From positions 1 through 64,000 of the forward strand of contig JALOAD010000010.1 of the NCBI GenBank assembly GCA_023228995.1: a stretch of 64,000 bases of DNA, in the 5' to 3' direction. Below the pieces are notes generated by a model, which searched no databases, was not told where the DNA came from, and saw only the letters and a list, made by a program, of their open reading frames with translations. Shown one piece after another: positions 27,413 through 36,498 of the stretch. Source of the stretch: Candidatus Muiribacterium halophilum (GTDB lineage: Bacteria > Muiribacteriota > Muiribacteriia > Muiribacteriales > Muiribacteriaceae). The translations under genes and the position numbers were made by a program. Positions within the stretch are counted from its first letter, which is position 1; the number at the start of each line of letters is the position of its first letter.

Positions 27413-28837
27413 ATGAGTCTTGATCATAATGAAATAAAAAATATTGTTGAAGAAATAGTAAAAAAAATTGCTGTTGATAATTATGCGACAAAATCCGCAT
27501 CAACTGGATTAAATACTGGAAAGGTTCTCGGAAAAGGTATTTTTTCAAATATGGAAGATGCTGTTAATGCTGCATATTATGCTCAAAAAGATTTAATAAA
27601 ATTAAGTGTTGAAAAAAGAAAAGAGATAATTACAGAAATACGTAAGATAATGCTTGAGAATGCAGAAAAATTATCTGTAGAAGCAATTAAAGAAACTGGT
27701 ATAGGTAGAGTGAAAGATAGGCTTTTAAAAACACTTCTTTCAATAAATAAAACTCCTGGAGTAGAAGATATACAATCGAAAGTTTATACTGGTGATAAAG
27801 GTATGACGCTTGAAGAGTATGCTCCTTATGGACTTATTGGAGCAATTACACCGACTACTAATCCAGTAGAATCTATAATTAATAATTCAATAAGTATGAT
27901 ATCCGCTGGAAACTCTGTTGTATTCAATACACATCCAAGAGCTAAAAATGTTTCAAGAAAGACAATTGAATTAATAAATGAAGCGATTATAAGTGTTGGT
28001 GGACCAAATAATACAGTAACAACAGTTGCAGAACCAACTATAGAAACTGGGACTTTTATGATGAAACATCCTAAGGTTAAACTTATTACTGTAACTGGTG
28101 GACCTGGAGTTGTAAAAGCTGCTTTTGCATGTGGTAAAAAAGTAATTGCAGCAGGACCCGGAAATCCTCCTGTTGTTGTTGATGAAACTGCTGATATAAA
28201 ACAGGCAGCTAAAGATATTGTTGATGGAGCTTCATTTGATAATAATGTTTTATGTATTGCAGAAAAAGAAATTATTGCTGTTAAAGAAATTTATAGAGAA
28301 TTAATTGATGAAATGCAAAAACATGGTGCTGTGCTTGTAAGTTCAGATGTAGTTGCAAAATTAGCTCAAGTTGCTTTATTGCCTGATGGCAGAGTTAATT
28401 CTGCCCTTGTTGGCAAAGATGCAAAATTTATACTTTCTCAGATTGATATGCATGTTGGCGATGATATTAGACTTATAATGTGCGAGACAGATAGAAATCA
28501 TCCTTTTGCAGTAGAAGAACTTCTAATGCCTATAATTCCTGTTATAAGGGCTGATAATGTTGATGAAGCAATTGAAATGGCTTATGAGCTTGAACATAAT
28601 TTTTTCCATACTGCTATGATGCATTCAAAAAATGTTGAAAATCTTCATAAAATGGCGAGAAAATCTAATGTTTCAATATTTGTAAAAAATGCACCTTCTT
28701 ATGCTGGTCTTGGCTTTAATGGAGAAGGAGTAACTACATTTACTATAGCTTCTCCAACTGGTGAAGGTATTACAACTGCTAAAACTTTTACAAGAATGAG
28801 AAGATGTGTTCTGGCTGGATATTTTAGAATTGTCTGA
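27413..28837 (+). CDS. pduP: CoA-acylating aldehyde dehydrogenase (PduP/EutE)
   Basis: The 474-aa protein starts with an encapsulation helix (DHNEIKNIVEEIVKKIA) and linker, then the aldehyde dehydrogenase fold: GAITPTTNPVESIINN, TVTGGPGVVKAA, and the catalytic Cys in NNVLCIAEKE. It oxidises aldehyde to acyl-CoA with NAD. In this locus acetaldehyde from DeoC is the expected substrate. It starts 3 nt after BMC-P. Confidence 0.95.
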   Translation: MSLDHNEIKNIVEEIVKKIAVDNYATKSASTGLNTGKVLGKGIFSNMEDAVNAAYYAQKDLIKLSVEKRKEIITEIRKIMLENAEKLSVEAIKETGIGRVKDRLLKTLLSINKTPGVEDIQSKVYTGDKGMTLEEYAPYGLIGAITPTTNPVESIINNSISMISAGNSVVFNTHPRAKNVSRKTIELINEAIISVGGPNNTVTTVAEPTIETGTFMMKHPKVKLITVTGGPGVVKAAFACGKKVIAAGPGNPPVVVDETADIKQAAKDIVDGASFDNNVLCIAEKEIIAVKEIYRELIDEMQKHGAVLVSSDVVAKLAQVALLPDGRVNSALVGKDAKFILSQIDMHVGDDIRLIMCETDRNHPFAVEELLMPIIPVIRADNVDEAIEMAYELEHNFFHTAMMHSKNVENLHKMARKSNVSIFVKNAPSYAGLGFNGEGVTTFTIASPTGEGITTAKTFTRMRRCVLAGYFRIV

Positions 28838-28848
28838 GGTGTTTTTTA

Positions 28849-30162
28849 ATGATTGATAAAATAGAAAAAGCCGGTATTTCCGGAGCTGGTGGAGCTGGAT
28901 TTCCTACTTTTTTTAAATTGGGAGCAAAAGCTGAATATTATATTATAAATGCAGCTGAATGTGAACCATTACTTGAATCTGACAGAAATATAATGCTTCG
29001 TAATGCTGAAAAAATAATATCAGGTATTAAAAAAGTAAAAAAAATAATTGATTTTAAAAAAGCATATATTGGAATTAAACAAAAAAATACTGATTGTGGT
29101 GAATTGTTAAAGAAATTTATTGATGTTGATTATATTGAAGTGAAAATTCTTAAAAATATTTATCCTTCCGGTGATGAACAGGTAATGATATATGAAATAC
29201 TTGGTAAAATTGTTCCTGAAGGTGGCATACCACTTAATATTGGTGTAATTGTAAATAATGTTGAAACTGTATATAGGATTGAAAAAGCAATTTCCGAAAA
29301 TGAGGTTTTTAATAAAAGATATGTTACTGTAAATGGTGAAATAGAAAAACCTTGTGTTATGGAATTACCTTTAGGTATAAGTTTTTCAGATATTCTTGAA
29401 TTTGCTGGCAAAAAAAAAGGTATTAATTATATCGCTATTGACGGCGGTCCTATGATGGGAAAAATTACTGATATAAAAGATGGTGTCGTCAAAAAAACTA
29501 CAAGTGGTATTTTATTTCTTTCAGAAAATCATGAACTTATATTAAGAAAAACTCAGTCTATAAAAAATATATTTGCACAGGCACAGGCAAGTTGTTGTAA
29601 TTGTATGACATGTACAGAATTGTGTTCAAGATATCTTATAGGTCATAGAATGGAACCGCATAAAATAATGAGAGCTTTGTGTTCTCAGAATTTTGATGAA
29701 AAGATTTTTGAATATGCTACTTTATGTAGTGAATGTAATATATGTGAGCTTTATGCTTGTCCAATAAATCTTTCTCCAAAGACTGTAAATCAGTTTCTTA
29801 AAGAAAAATTCAGAAAAGAAGGCAAAAAAATAAATATAAAAAAAGATAGTTATGAAGCTCCTGAAGAAAGAAGTGGAAGACAAATTCCTTCAGATAGAAT
29901 TATAAACAGACTTGATATAAAAAAATATTATAAAAAACTTGAGTTTAAAGATGAAATTCCTGAATTTACCAAGGTTTTTTTAAAACTTTCTCAACATATA
30001 GGTGCTCCATCTAAACCTATTGTAAGTGTTGGTCAGAATGTTAAAAAAGGTGATATTATAGCAGAGAAAAACGGTAATTTATCAATGCCTCTACATTCAA
30101 GTGTTGATGGCAAGGTAGTGGAAGTTGGTTCTGATACTATAATAATAGAGGTTTCAATATGA
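28849..30162 (+). CDS. pduS: RnfC/PduS-type flavo-iron-sulfur protein
   Basis: The 437-aa protein has the RnfC N-terminal GISGAGGAGFPT loop (flavin/NADH site), an SLBB-like middle and two [4Fe-4S] motifs (CCNCMTCTELC and CSECNICELYACP). PduS-type proteins move electrons between NADH and a shell-bound cluster, originally for cobalamin reduction. No B12 enzyme lies in this locus, so here it may export electrons or regenerate NAD. It overlaps the BMC-T gene by 4 nt. Confidence 0.9.
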   Translation: MIDKIEKAGISGAGGAGFPTFFKLGAKAEYYIINAAECEPLLESDRNIMLRNAEKIISGIKKVKKIIDFKKAYIGIKQKNTDCGELLKKFIDVDYIEVKILKNIYPSGDEQVMIYEILGKIVPEGGIPLNIGVIVNNVETVYRIEKAISENEVFNKRYVTVNGEIEKPCVMELPLGISFSDILEFAGKKKGINYIAIDGGPMMGKITDIKDGVVKKTTSGILFLSENHELILRKTQSIKNIFAQAQASCCNCMTCTELCSRYLIGHRMEPHKIMRALCSQNFDEKIFEYATLCSECNICELYACPINLSPKTVNQFLKEKFRKEGKKINIKKDSYEAPEERSGRQIPSDRIINRLDIKKYYKKLEFKDEIPEFTKVFLKLSQHIGAPSKPIVSVGQNVKKGDIIAEKNGNLSMPLHSSVDGKVVEVGSDTIIIEVSI

Positions 30163-30704
30163 ATTGTTTAGGTATGCTTGAATATAAAAGTGTTTCAGCC
30201 GGAATTAAAAGCTGTGATACTGTTTTAAAAGCTGCTAATGTAAAATTATTATACAGTATGCCTGTATGTGCTGGAAAATATATTATAATTGTAAGAGGAG
30301 ATACTGGAGCTGTATATGCTGCAATTGATGCAGGTAAACAGGTTTCTGTATTTAATCTTGTAGATTCAATAATAATACCTAATCTTCATAAAGATATTTT
30401 TCCTGCTTTAACAGCATCAGGTAATGTAGGAAAAATTGAAGCTCTTGGTTCGGTTGAAAGCTATTCTATTGCTGCAACTATAATAGCTGCTGATATAGCT
30501 CTTAAAACTGCTGATATTAGAATGATTGAGATTAGAATAGCAAAAGGACTTGGGGGAAAATCCTATTTTAATTTTACAGGGGAAGTTGGTGCAGTAAGAG
30601 AAAGTGAAAAAACTTGTATAAAATATCTTGAGGATAATGGATGGCTTGTATATTCATGTGTAATACCTAATCCACATCCTTCACTTGCGGAGAAATTGTA
30701 TTGA
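30159..30704 (+). CDS. pduT: BMC-T trimeric shell protein, PduT-like with Fe-S cysteine
   Basis: The 181-aa protein holds two fused BMC domains (LGMLEYKSVSAGIKSCD and IEALGSVESYSIAATI). Cys37 in MPVCAGK sits where PduT carries the cysteine that binds a [4Fe-4S] cluster at the trimer pore. Together with the adjacent PduS it could pass electrons through the shell. Overlaps pduS by 4 nt and the next microgene by 4 nt. Confidence 0.92.
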   Translation: MNCLGMLEYKSVSAGIKSCDTVLKAANVKLLYSMPVCAGKYIIIVRGDTGAVYAAIDAGKQVSVFNLVDSIIIPNLHKDIFPALTASGNVGKIEALGSVESYSIAATIIAADIALKTADIRMIEIRIAKGLGGKSYFNFTGEVGAVRESEKTCIKYLEDNGWLVYSCVIPNPHPSLAEKLY

Positions 30705-30856
30705 AAAAATTGATATTATATTTTTTTCTATTTATCATTGGATTGATTTTATTATATTTTGTGGATGCAAAAGCAGAGAATATTTTTGGAATAATTGCCC
30801 CATTGTTTATTGTTTTTGTGATAATTTTTATTTTTTATGATAATAGAGTTGTCTGA
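30701..30856 (+). CDS. 51-aa membrane microprotein in the BMC operon
   Basis: A TTG start overlapping the BMC-T stop (ATTGA) has GGAG 8 nt upstream. It opens a 51-aa frame with two hydrophobic helices (about 3-20 and 27-45) separated by a short charged loop (VDAKAEN) and ending DNRVV. No family is recognised. Its coupling with BMC-T and the tail-anchored product of the next gene suggest a link between shell and membrane; this is inference. Confidence 0.65.
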   Translation: MKKLILYFFLFIIGLILLYFVDAKAENIFGIIAPLFIVFVIIFIFYDNRVV

Positions 30857-30882
30857 ATTTATACTAACTTAGGGGAACTATA

Positions 30883-31959
30883 ATGGACCGAGAAATTATG
30901 GGTGAAAAAGAATTAAAAGAAAATAGCGTTAATGAAAACATTGCTCCTCAGGAGAATACTTCAGATACAAATAATAATACACCTAAAAACAATGGCGAAA
31001 AACATGCTCATTATGTATTTAAAATCTCTTTTAATGAAATTCATAATGAATTTAATGGTGCAATGGTACTTATGGGTGATACTCAGGAAAGTAATTTTTC
31101 TTCAATAGATGTTGTTATGGATAAAAGTTTTACTCTTTCTATTGATACAGACTGGAATGCTTATCTTGAATTTATACGAAAAAAAAGAAAAGATGTTCAG
31201 GATAGCGGTTCTAATTTTCTTATATTTATTAGAAAGTTAGAAAGTTATTTTAAAAAATCTATTTCAAATGTAAAAATTGATAAGATAAACAAAATAATCG
31301 TAACTACAGAAGATGATATGCTGAGAAATGTTCTTATTAAGAATATAATTGAATCTGAGCTTTCTTCGCTTATAGGGCATGGATTTGAGGTTGAAACAAT
31401 CTTAAAAGATGAAATAAAATATTATTTTAAAGAAAATACTAGTAATTTAGCATCTGAAAACTCAGAAGAATCAAATTCATCAGATCAGAATTTATCTAAA
31501 GAAATTATACTTGATGCAATTCCAATGATTGATCCAAATGAAGGTATTAAAGCAAGTGATATAAAAGTAGGTGATAGAATATTTGTAAGAATTACTGATG
31601 ATTCAACTGTTGGAAAACATATAGCAAGATCTATTACAAAAACCGATAATCCCGAAGAAATTCCTGTAAGAACTCCAGTTTTTAGTGCAAAGAAAAATAT
31701 TATTTCAAAATTTAGAGCATCTTCAGAGGTAATGGAGTTAATGGTTAAGTTTGATGAGGGTGTTTTTGGAAAGGTTGTTGTTCAAACTGAAGTTAGATTA
31801 AGATCTAAACTTGATGATGAAAAGGAAATAAAAAAAGAAGATGATATACAAGAATCTGAGTATGATGAAAACGAAAAATCTGATTTTATTCCTTATATAA
31901 TTTTAATTGGTGTTGTTTTTATGATATTATATGGAATAATAACATTTCTGGGGAATTGA
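30883..31959 (+). CDS. Tail-anchored protein of unknown function in the BMC operon
   Basis: The 358-aa protein has a polar, Asn-rich N-terminus (1-40) and no signal peptide. A folded domain follows (about 45-185), then a Ser/Asn linker, a second domain (about 205-310) with KVGDRIFVRITD, an acidic linker and one C-terminal helix (about 335-357). The layout predicts a cytoplasmic body anchored to the membrane by its tail. I do not recognise the family. AGGGGA lies 8 nt before the ATG. Lying between BMC-T and rpiB, it is likely to be part of the system. Confidence 0.8.
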   Translation: MDREIMGEKELKENSVNENIAPQENTSDTNNNTPKNNGEKHAHYVFKISFNEIHNEFNGAMVLMGDTQESNFSSIDVVMDKSFTLSIDTDWNAYLEFIRKKRKDVQDSGSNFLIFIRKLESYFKKSISNVKIDKINKIIVTTEDDMLRNVLIKNIIESELSSLIGHGFEVETILKDEIKYYFKENTSNLASENSEESNSSDQNLSKEIILDAIPMIDPNEGIKASDIKVGDRIFVRITDDSTVGKHIARSITKTDNPEEIPVRTPVFSAKKNIISKFRASSEVMELMVKFDEGVFGKVVVQTEVRLRSKLDDEKEIKKEDDIQESEYDENEKSDFIPYIILIGVVFMILYGIITFLGN

Positions 31960-31961
31960 TT

Positions 31962-32651
31962 ATGAAAATTGCTATAGCGTCAGATCATGGTGGATTTTTT
32001 TTAAAAGATCATTTAATTAAATTTTTAAGAGAAAAACATGAAATTATTGATCTTGGTTGTAAATCAGCTGATGATAAAGTCGATTATCCTGATTTTGCTG
32101 TAAAGGCAGCAGAAAATGTAAGAGATAAAAAAGTTGATTATTCTATTATGATAGATGGAGCAGGTGTAGGTTCTACAATGGTAGCTAACAAAGTTCAGAA
32201 TGTTAGGGCTGCATTATGCAATGATCTTTATTGTGCTAATAATTCTAAAGAGCATAATAATGCAAATATGCTAATAATGGGTTCAATGGTAGTTGGTTTA
32301 GGTTTAGCAGAAAAAATAGTTAATACTTTTTTAGAAGTTGAATTTGCTGGCGGAAGGCATGAAGCTAGGGTTGAAAAAATAAATTTGCTTGATAAAGTCA
32401 GGAGTATGTTTATGAATAATGATAATATTAAAGAAATGATTAAGGATATTGTTGTGAAAGTATTAAAAATGGATGTGAATTCTAATTTAAAAATAAATAA
32501 TGATGATTTACCTGAATTTAGTGAAAAAGTACTTACAGAAGAATATCTTAAAAAAAATAATATAAAAAAAATCAGAATATCTTCAAAAACAATAATACTT
32601 CCTCTGGCAAATGATTATATTCTTGCTAATAAAGTCGAAGTTATAAGATGA
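31962..32651 (+). CDS. rpiB: RpiB-like sugar-phosphate isomerase with C-terminal extension
   Basis: The 229-aa protein has an RpiB/LacAB domain (1-145): AIASDHGGFFLKDHL, VDYPDFA, SKEHNNANMLIMG and GGRHEARVEKI. In typical RpiB the catalytic Cys is in CGTGIG; here the motif reads DGAGVG, so Cys is replaced by Asp and Thr by Ala. The extension holds an amphipathic helix (DNIKEMIKDIVVKVLKM, about 150-166) like an encapsulation peptide, then about 60 more residues. RpiB is a hallmark of sugar-phosphate BMC loci. ATG 31962 has GGGGA 7 nt upstream. It overlaps the next gene by 4 nt. Confidence 0.88.
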   Translation: MKIAIASDHGGFFLKDHLIKFLREKHEIIDLGCKSADDKVDYPDFAVKAAENVRDKKVDYSIMIDGAGVGSTMVANKVQNVRAALCNDLYCANNSKEHNNANMLIMGSMVVGLGLAEKIVNTFLEVEFAGGRHEARVEKINLLDKVRSMFMNNDNIKEMIKDIVVKVLKMDVNSNLKINNDDLPEFSEKVLTEEYLKKNNIKKIRISSKTIILPLANDYILANKVEVIR

Positions 32652-32929
32652 ATATTGGAAAAGTTACCGGGAATATAGTATCATCTCATAAATATCCTGG
32701 GTTTACTGGAACAAAATTAATGCTATTGCAACCTGTTGATTCTATGTATAAAAATGCAGGTAATATAATAATTGCTACAGATAGTGTAGGAGCAGGAAAT
32801 GGCGAGTATGTGATTTATATCACAAGTTCAGAAGCTTGTATTCCTTTTGTGGATGTTGTAAAATATATACCGACAGATGCAACAATTGTTGGTATAATTG
32901 ATAAAATAGATATAATGCAGGAAAGTTAA
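32648..32929 (+). CDS. BMC-P pentameric vertex protein (second copy)
   Basis: This 93-aa EutN/CcmL protein has IGKVTGNIVSSHKYPGFTG, IIATDSVGAGNGEYVIY and TIVGIIDKIDI. Three distinct BMC-P proteins per locus is the usual number for sugar-phosphate and related BMCs. Translation is coupled to rpiB. Confidence 0.95.
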   Translation: MNIGKVTGNIVSSHKYPGFTGTKLMLLQPVDSMYKNAGNIIIATDSVGAGNGEYVIYITSSEACIPFVDVVKYIPTDATIVGIIDKIDIMQES

Positions 32930-32931
32930 TA

Positions 32932-33216
32932 ATGTTTTTAGCAAAAGTTATTGGAAATGTTGTTTCATCGCATAAAAACATTGAGCTTAACGGCAAAAAA
33001 CTTCTTGTTGTAAAGAAGATTAATCCTGTAGATTATAAGACTTTTGGTAAGGATATAATTGCAATAGATACAGTTGGAGCTGGGAATGGTGAGATTGTAT
33101 TTCTTGTTAAAGAAGGATCAGTTGCACAACAGCTTCTTGATAATAAAAATGTACCAGTACATACAGTTATTCTAGGAATAGTTGATAAAATTGATATTAC
33201 GGAGGAGAAAGTATGA
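32932..33216 (+). CDS. BMC-P pentameric vertex protein (third copy)
   Basis: This 94-aa EutN/CcmL protein has [38 protein letters not shown] and [11 protein letters not shown]. It begins 2 nt after the second copy and is closer to it than to the first, suggesting tandem duplication. Overlaps BMC-H by 4 nt. Confidence 0.95.
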   Translation: MFLAKVIGNVVSSHKNIELNGKKLLVVKKINPVDYKTFGKDIIAIDTVGAGNGEIVFLVKEGSVAQQLLDNKNVPVHTVILGIVDKIDITEEKV

Positions 33217-33479
33217 GGAGAGCTCTGGGAATGGTTGAAACTAAAGGGCTTATTAGCATGATTGAAGCATCAGATGCTATGGTGAAAGCTGCTAATGTTG
33301 AACTTGTAGGATATGAAAAGATAGGAAGTGGTTATGTTACTACAATGGTCAGAGGAGATGTTGGAGCTGTAAAAGCTGCTGTTGAAGCTGGAGCTACTGC
33401 TGCTGCAAGAGTTGGAGAATTGGTTTCTACTCATGTTATTCCTTCTCCACATGAAGATGTTGAAAAAATCCTTGGCTGA
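33213..33479 (+). CDS. BMC-H hexameric shell protein (second copy)
   Basis: This 88-aa single BMC domain has [41 protein letters not shown] and [13 protein letters not shown]. The pore loop reads KIGSGY, one residue different from the first copy's KIGGGY, which may tune pore selectivity. Confidence 0.96.
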   Translation: MRRALGMVETKGLISMIEASDAMVKAANVELVGYEKIGSGYVTTMVRGDVGAVKAAVEAGATAAARVGELVSTHVIPSPHEDVEKILG

Positions 33480-33491
33480 TAAGAGGTTGTC

Positions 33492-34298
33492 ATGAATAAT
33501 TATAATGAACTTGTTGAACTTATCACAAGAGAAGTTCTAAATGAAATTGGAAAAAAAGGAGAATCAGTATTTTTAAAGTCTAATATTAAAAATATTGTAA
33601 ACTCTGAAATTTCTAATTTAGAAAAAAAAGATAATAATGAAATAGCATCTTATATAGATCATACGCTTTTAAAACCAGAAGCTTCAGAAGAAGAAATAAT
33701 TAAAATTTGTAAAGAAGCTATGGAATATAATTTTTGGTCTGTATGTGTTAATCCAACATGGGTGAAGACTGCTTACAGTATTCTTAAAGATTCTAAAGTA
33801 AAAGTTTGTACTGTTGTAGGATTTCCTCTTGGAGCAACACCAGGTGAAGTAAAAGCATTTGAAGCTGATAGAGCTATTAAAGATGGTGCTTCTGAAGTTG
33901 ATATGGTTATAAATATTGGTTATATAAAGAGTAAAAAATTTGATGAAGTAAAAGAAGATATAAAAAAAGTAAAACAAGCTTGTGGAAATACTTTGCTTAA
34001 AGTTATACTTGAAACTTGTCTTTTAACTTCTAATGAAAAGATAAAAGCATGTGAAATCTGTAAATCAGCAGGTGCTGATTATGTGAAAACATCAACAGGT
34101 TTTAGCGTATCAGGAGCAACAGCTGAAGATATTGCACTTATGAGAAGAATTGTAGGTGAAGATATGGGTGTAAAAGCTTCTGGTGGTGTGAGAGATTCAG
34201 AAGGTGCATTAAAAATGATAAAATCAGGTGCAAGCAGAGTTGGTGCTTCAGCATCTATTGCCATAGTAAAAGGACAATATGATCATACTGGTTATTGA
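33492..34298 (+). CDS. deoC: Deoxyribose-phosphate aldolase with encapsulation peptide
   Basis: The 268-aa protein begins with an amphipathic helix ([17 protein letters not shown]) and linker (to about 45), then a complete DERA barrel: [28 protein letters not shown] (catalytic Asp), Schiff-base Lys199 in YVKTSTGF and the second Lys in VKASGGVR. It splits 2-deoxyribose-5-phosphate to glyceraldehyde-3-phosphate and acetaldehyde. The helix marks it as a core cargo enzyme. It is the likely signature enzyme of this BMC. Confidence 0.96.
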   Translation: MNNYNELVELITREVLNEIGKKGESVFLKSNIKNIVNSEISNLEKKDNNEIASYIDHTLLKPEASEEEIIKICKEAMEYNFWSVCVNPTWVKTAYSILKDSKVKVCTVVGFPLGATPGEVKAFEADRAIKDGASEVDMVINIGYIKSKKFDEVKEDIKKVKQACGNTLLKVILETCLLTSNEKIKACEICKSAGADYVKTSTGFSVSGATAEDIALMRRIVGEDMGVKASGGVRDSEGALKMIKSGASRVGASASIAIVKGQYDHTGY

Positions 34299-34317
34299 TC
34301 TTTTGGATAATTAAGTA

Positions 34318-36477
34318 ATGAAATTAACTAAAACTCAGATATTAAGTCTTTTTGATACATTAATATCAAAAACTTTATATCTGGGTTCTTCTTTTTTTAA
34401 GAGAATTGATGAAGCTCAAAGATATAATCAGGATACAATCGAAATTTTACCCTTTCAACTTGAAAATATAAGTCAAATAAAAAACTCTGATAATTTTAAA
34501 TGGAGTCTTCTTATAGGTTATCCATTAGGTATTGAAAGTACTAATGCCAAATTATATGAAATTGAGAAAAGCCTTGAATTTGCAATTGACGAAATAGTAC
34601 TAATGCCAAATTTATGCTGGCTTAAAGATGGTGAATATGAAAAAATCAGAAAAGAATTAAGTATAATAAAAGAAAAAGTTAGAATTCCAGTAAAAGTTAT
34701 ACTCAACAATATTCTTATTACTAGAGAAGAATTTGAAAAGCTCGCACAGATTACCGAAAATATGGGAATAATACTTATTCATTCTTATGAAAATCTAAAT
34801 GTAGAAAAAGAAAAGACCAAATCAAAATTTATTAGACAAACAAATTTTAATGGACAACTTGTAAGGGTAAAACTCAGAAATAAAGAAATAATAACAGAAA
34901 AAATATCTGGATTTGATACTATTTTTAGAGGAAGAAATATAAATTCAGGTTATTTATGGAAAAATAATATATTTCAGTATAATTCTTTTGATTTTTTAAA
35001 TAAAATAATAATAACACCAGGTACTTTAGCTGGAAGCGGCATTTCAGCCTCGTCTGTTTTATCAGTTGGATTTAAATCTCCTATGAATGAGGGAATAAAA
35101 AATCTTGAATTAGAGTGTTTGTTTAGTGATAGGCTTATGGCATGCGGTATCAAATCATTAGTTATTGATGAAATTGCTGACGAACTTTCTATAATATATA
35201 TTGCAAAAGATAGAATTGAGATAATACCTACTCCTGAATATGAAAAAATGGATATTTCAATTTTGTTTGAAAATATCAGACAAGAGTATGGAGATGTTTC
35301 TATAATAGGCATTGGACCTTGTGGAGAAGAAAAATTTATATCATCAACAATAGTTGCAACAGATCATGAAGGAAATCCAGCTATAATGCCATCCAGAGGT
35401 TCTGGTATTGGTGCAATATTTGGTTCTAAAAAAATAAAAGCTGTAATAATAGAAAATATTAAACAAAATAGCTTTTTTTCAGAAAAAGAAAATAAACTTA
35501 TAAATTCTTTTGAAGAACATCTTATAGAAAATACAATATCTGGAAGAATGCTTCCAAGACATTCTACAATGGGTTTTTTTGAAGTTAATAATATGCTTTC
35601 TTGTCTTCCATGCGAAAATTATAGGAAATCTTCGCTTGATAACAGCATTATAAAAAATATAATGGATGATTTTAAATCTAAATTTGATTTGACAAGATCA
35701 GAAAACAATATTGTTCGTTTTTTTAATAAACAAAAAAATAAATTTAGAAATATTAATTATATTGATTTTGCAGGTCTGGCATTGGTAAACGGAATATACG
35801 ATATAGATATTTTTTTAGATTTATATGAGTGGTGTTTTGAAAAAGGTGTTGATCCGATTGAAATCGGAGGAGCTTTTGCAGTTGCAAATGAAGCTGGTAT
35901 AATAACAAGTAATGGATTAAATTCTGATTTTTTGGATAATATTTTTGAAAACGATGATTGGAGAACAAAAGTTATACTTCAAGGTGGAGCAATTGCATCT
36001 AAAACTTTAGGAATAGGAAGAGCTCCTGTAATAAATGGCGAAGTAATGCTTCCTTATGATATAAGATCTATGGTACTTTCGGGTATTGCTCAAAAAAACG
36101 GTATATCAAATGATGAAAGTAATAATTTTTCTCAATCTTATTATTATTCATTTAGAGATATATCTAATATTGAGGATAAATTGGAAGAAATTAATATTAA
36201 TATGGAACATCTTAGTACAGCATTGAATGTTCTTGGGCTTTCAAGATATTGTATATTTGCTTTTCTTAAAAATACAAAAATGTTCAATCTTGTGATTGAT
36301 ACTATAAATTCGCTTTATAATTCAAAATTATTAAGCGGTGATATACTTAAAATTTCAAGGCAAGTTTTAAAATCAGAACAAAAATTTAACAATAAATGCG
36401 GTTTGTATTATAATTATAATATTCCGTCCTTTTTTAGAGAAGAGCAAAATAGCAAAGGAAATATATTTAAATATTAA
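34318..36477 (+). CDS. DeoC-like domain fused to aldehyde:ferredoxin oxidoreductase-like domain
   Basis: This 719-aa protein appears to be a fusion. Residues about 8-170 follow the DeoC barrel (LIGYPLG for VGFPLG; EIVLMPNLCWLKDGEYEKIR for the EVDMVIN strand; PVKVILNNILIT). The catalytic Asp is replaced by Val and the Schiff-base Lys by Ile154. Residues about 180-395 follow the AOR N-terminal domain (ITPGTLAGSGISASS, SPMNEGI, IGPCGEEKFISS, RGSGIGAIFGSKKIKAV). Residues about 420-700 follow AOR domains 2-3 (KGVDPIEIGGAFAVANEAG, LPYDIRSMVLSG). Of the four expected cluster ligands, only C429 and C432 remain clear; the third position is Arg436 and the fourth is Ser642 with Cys645 nearby. Its role is unknown: perhaps a modified tungsten enzyme or a scaffold. 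Confidence 0.75.
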   Translation: MKLTKTQILSLFDTLISKTLYLGSSFFKRIDEAQRYNQDTIEILPFQLENISQIKNSDNFKWSLLIGYPLGIESTNAKLYEIEKSLEFAIDEIVLMPNLCWLKDGEYEKIRKELSIIKEKVRIPVKVILNNILITREEFEKLAQITENMGIILIHSYENLNVEKEKTKSKFIRQTNFNGQLVRVKLRNKEIITEKISGFDTIFRGRNINSGYLWKNNIFQYNSFDFLNKIIITPGTLAGSGISASSVLSVGFKSPMNEGIKNLELECLFSDRLMACGIKSLVIDEIADELSIIYIAKDRIEIIPTPEYEKMDISILFENIRQEYGDVSIIGIGPCGEEKFISSTIVATDHEGNPAIMPSRGSGIGAIFGSKKIKAVIIENIKQNSFFSEKENKLINSFEEHLIENTISGRMLPRHSTMGFFEVNNMLSCLPCENYRKSSLDNSIIKNIMDDFKSKFDLTRSENNIVRFFNKQKNKFRNINYIDFAGLALVNGIYDIDIFLDLYEWCFEKGVDPIEIGGAFAVANEAGIITSNGLNSDFLDNIFENDDWRTKVILQGGAIASKTLGIGRAPVINGEVMLPYDIRSMVLSGIAQKNGISNDESNNFSQSYYYSFRDISNIEDKLEEININMEHLSTALNVLGLSRYCIFAFLKNTKMFNLVIDTINSLYNSKLLSGDILKISRQVLKSEQKFNNKCGLYYNYNIPSFFREEQNSKGNIFKY

Positions 36478-36498
36478 AATTTTTTATAGGGAGGAGAT

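Noticed and set aside
31962-32651. Alternative start TTG 31956 for rpiB
   Set aside because: It is only 1 nt from the SD GGGGA; ATG 31962 has correct spacing and the family N-terminus.
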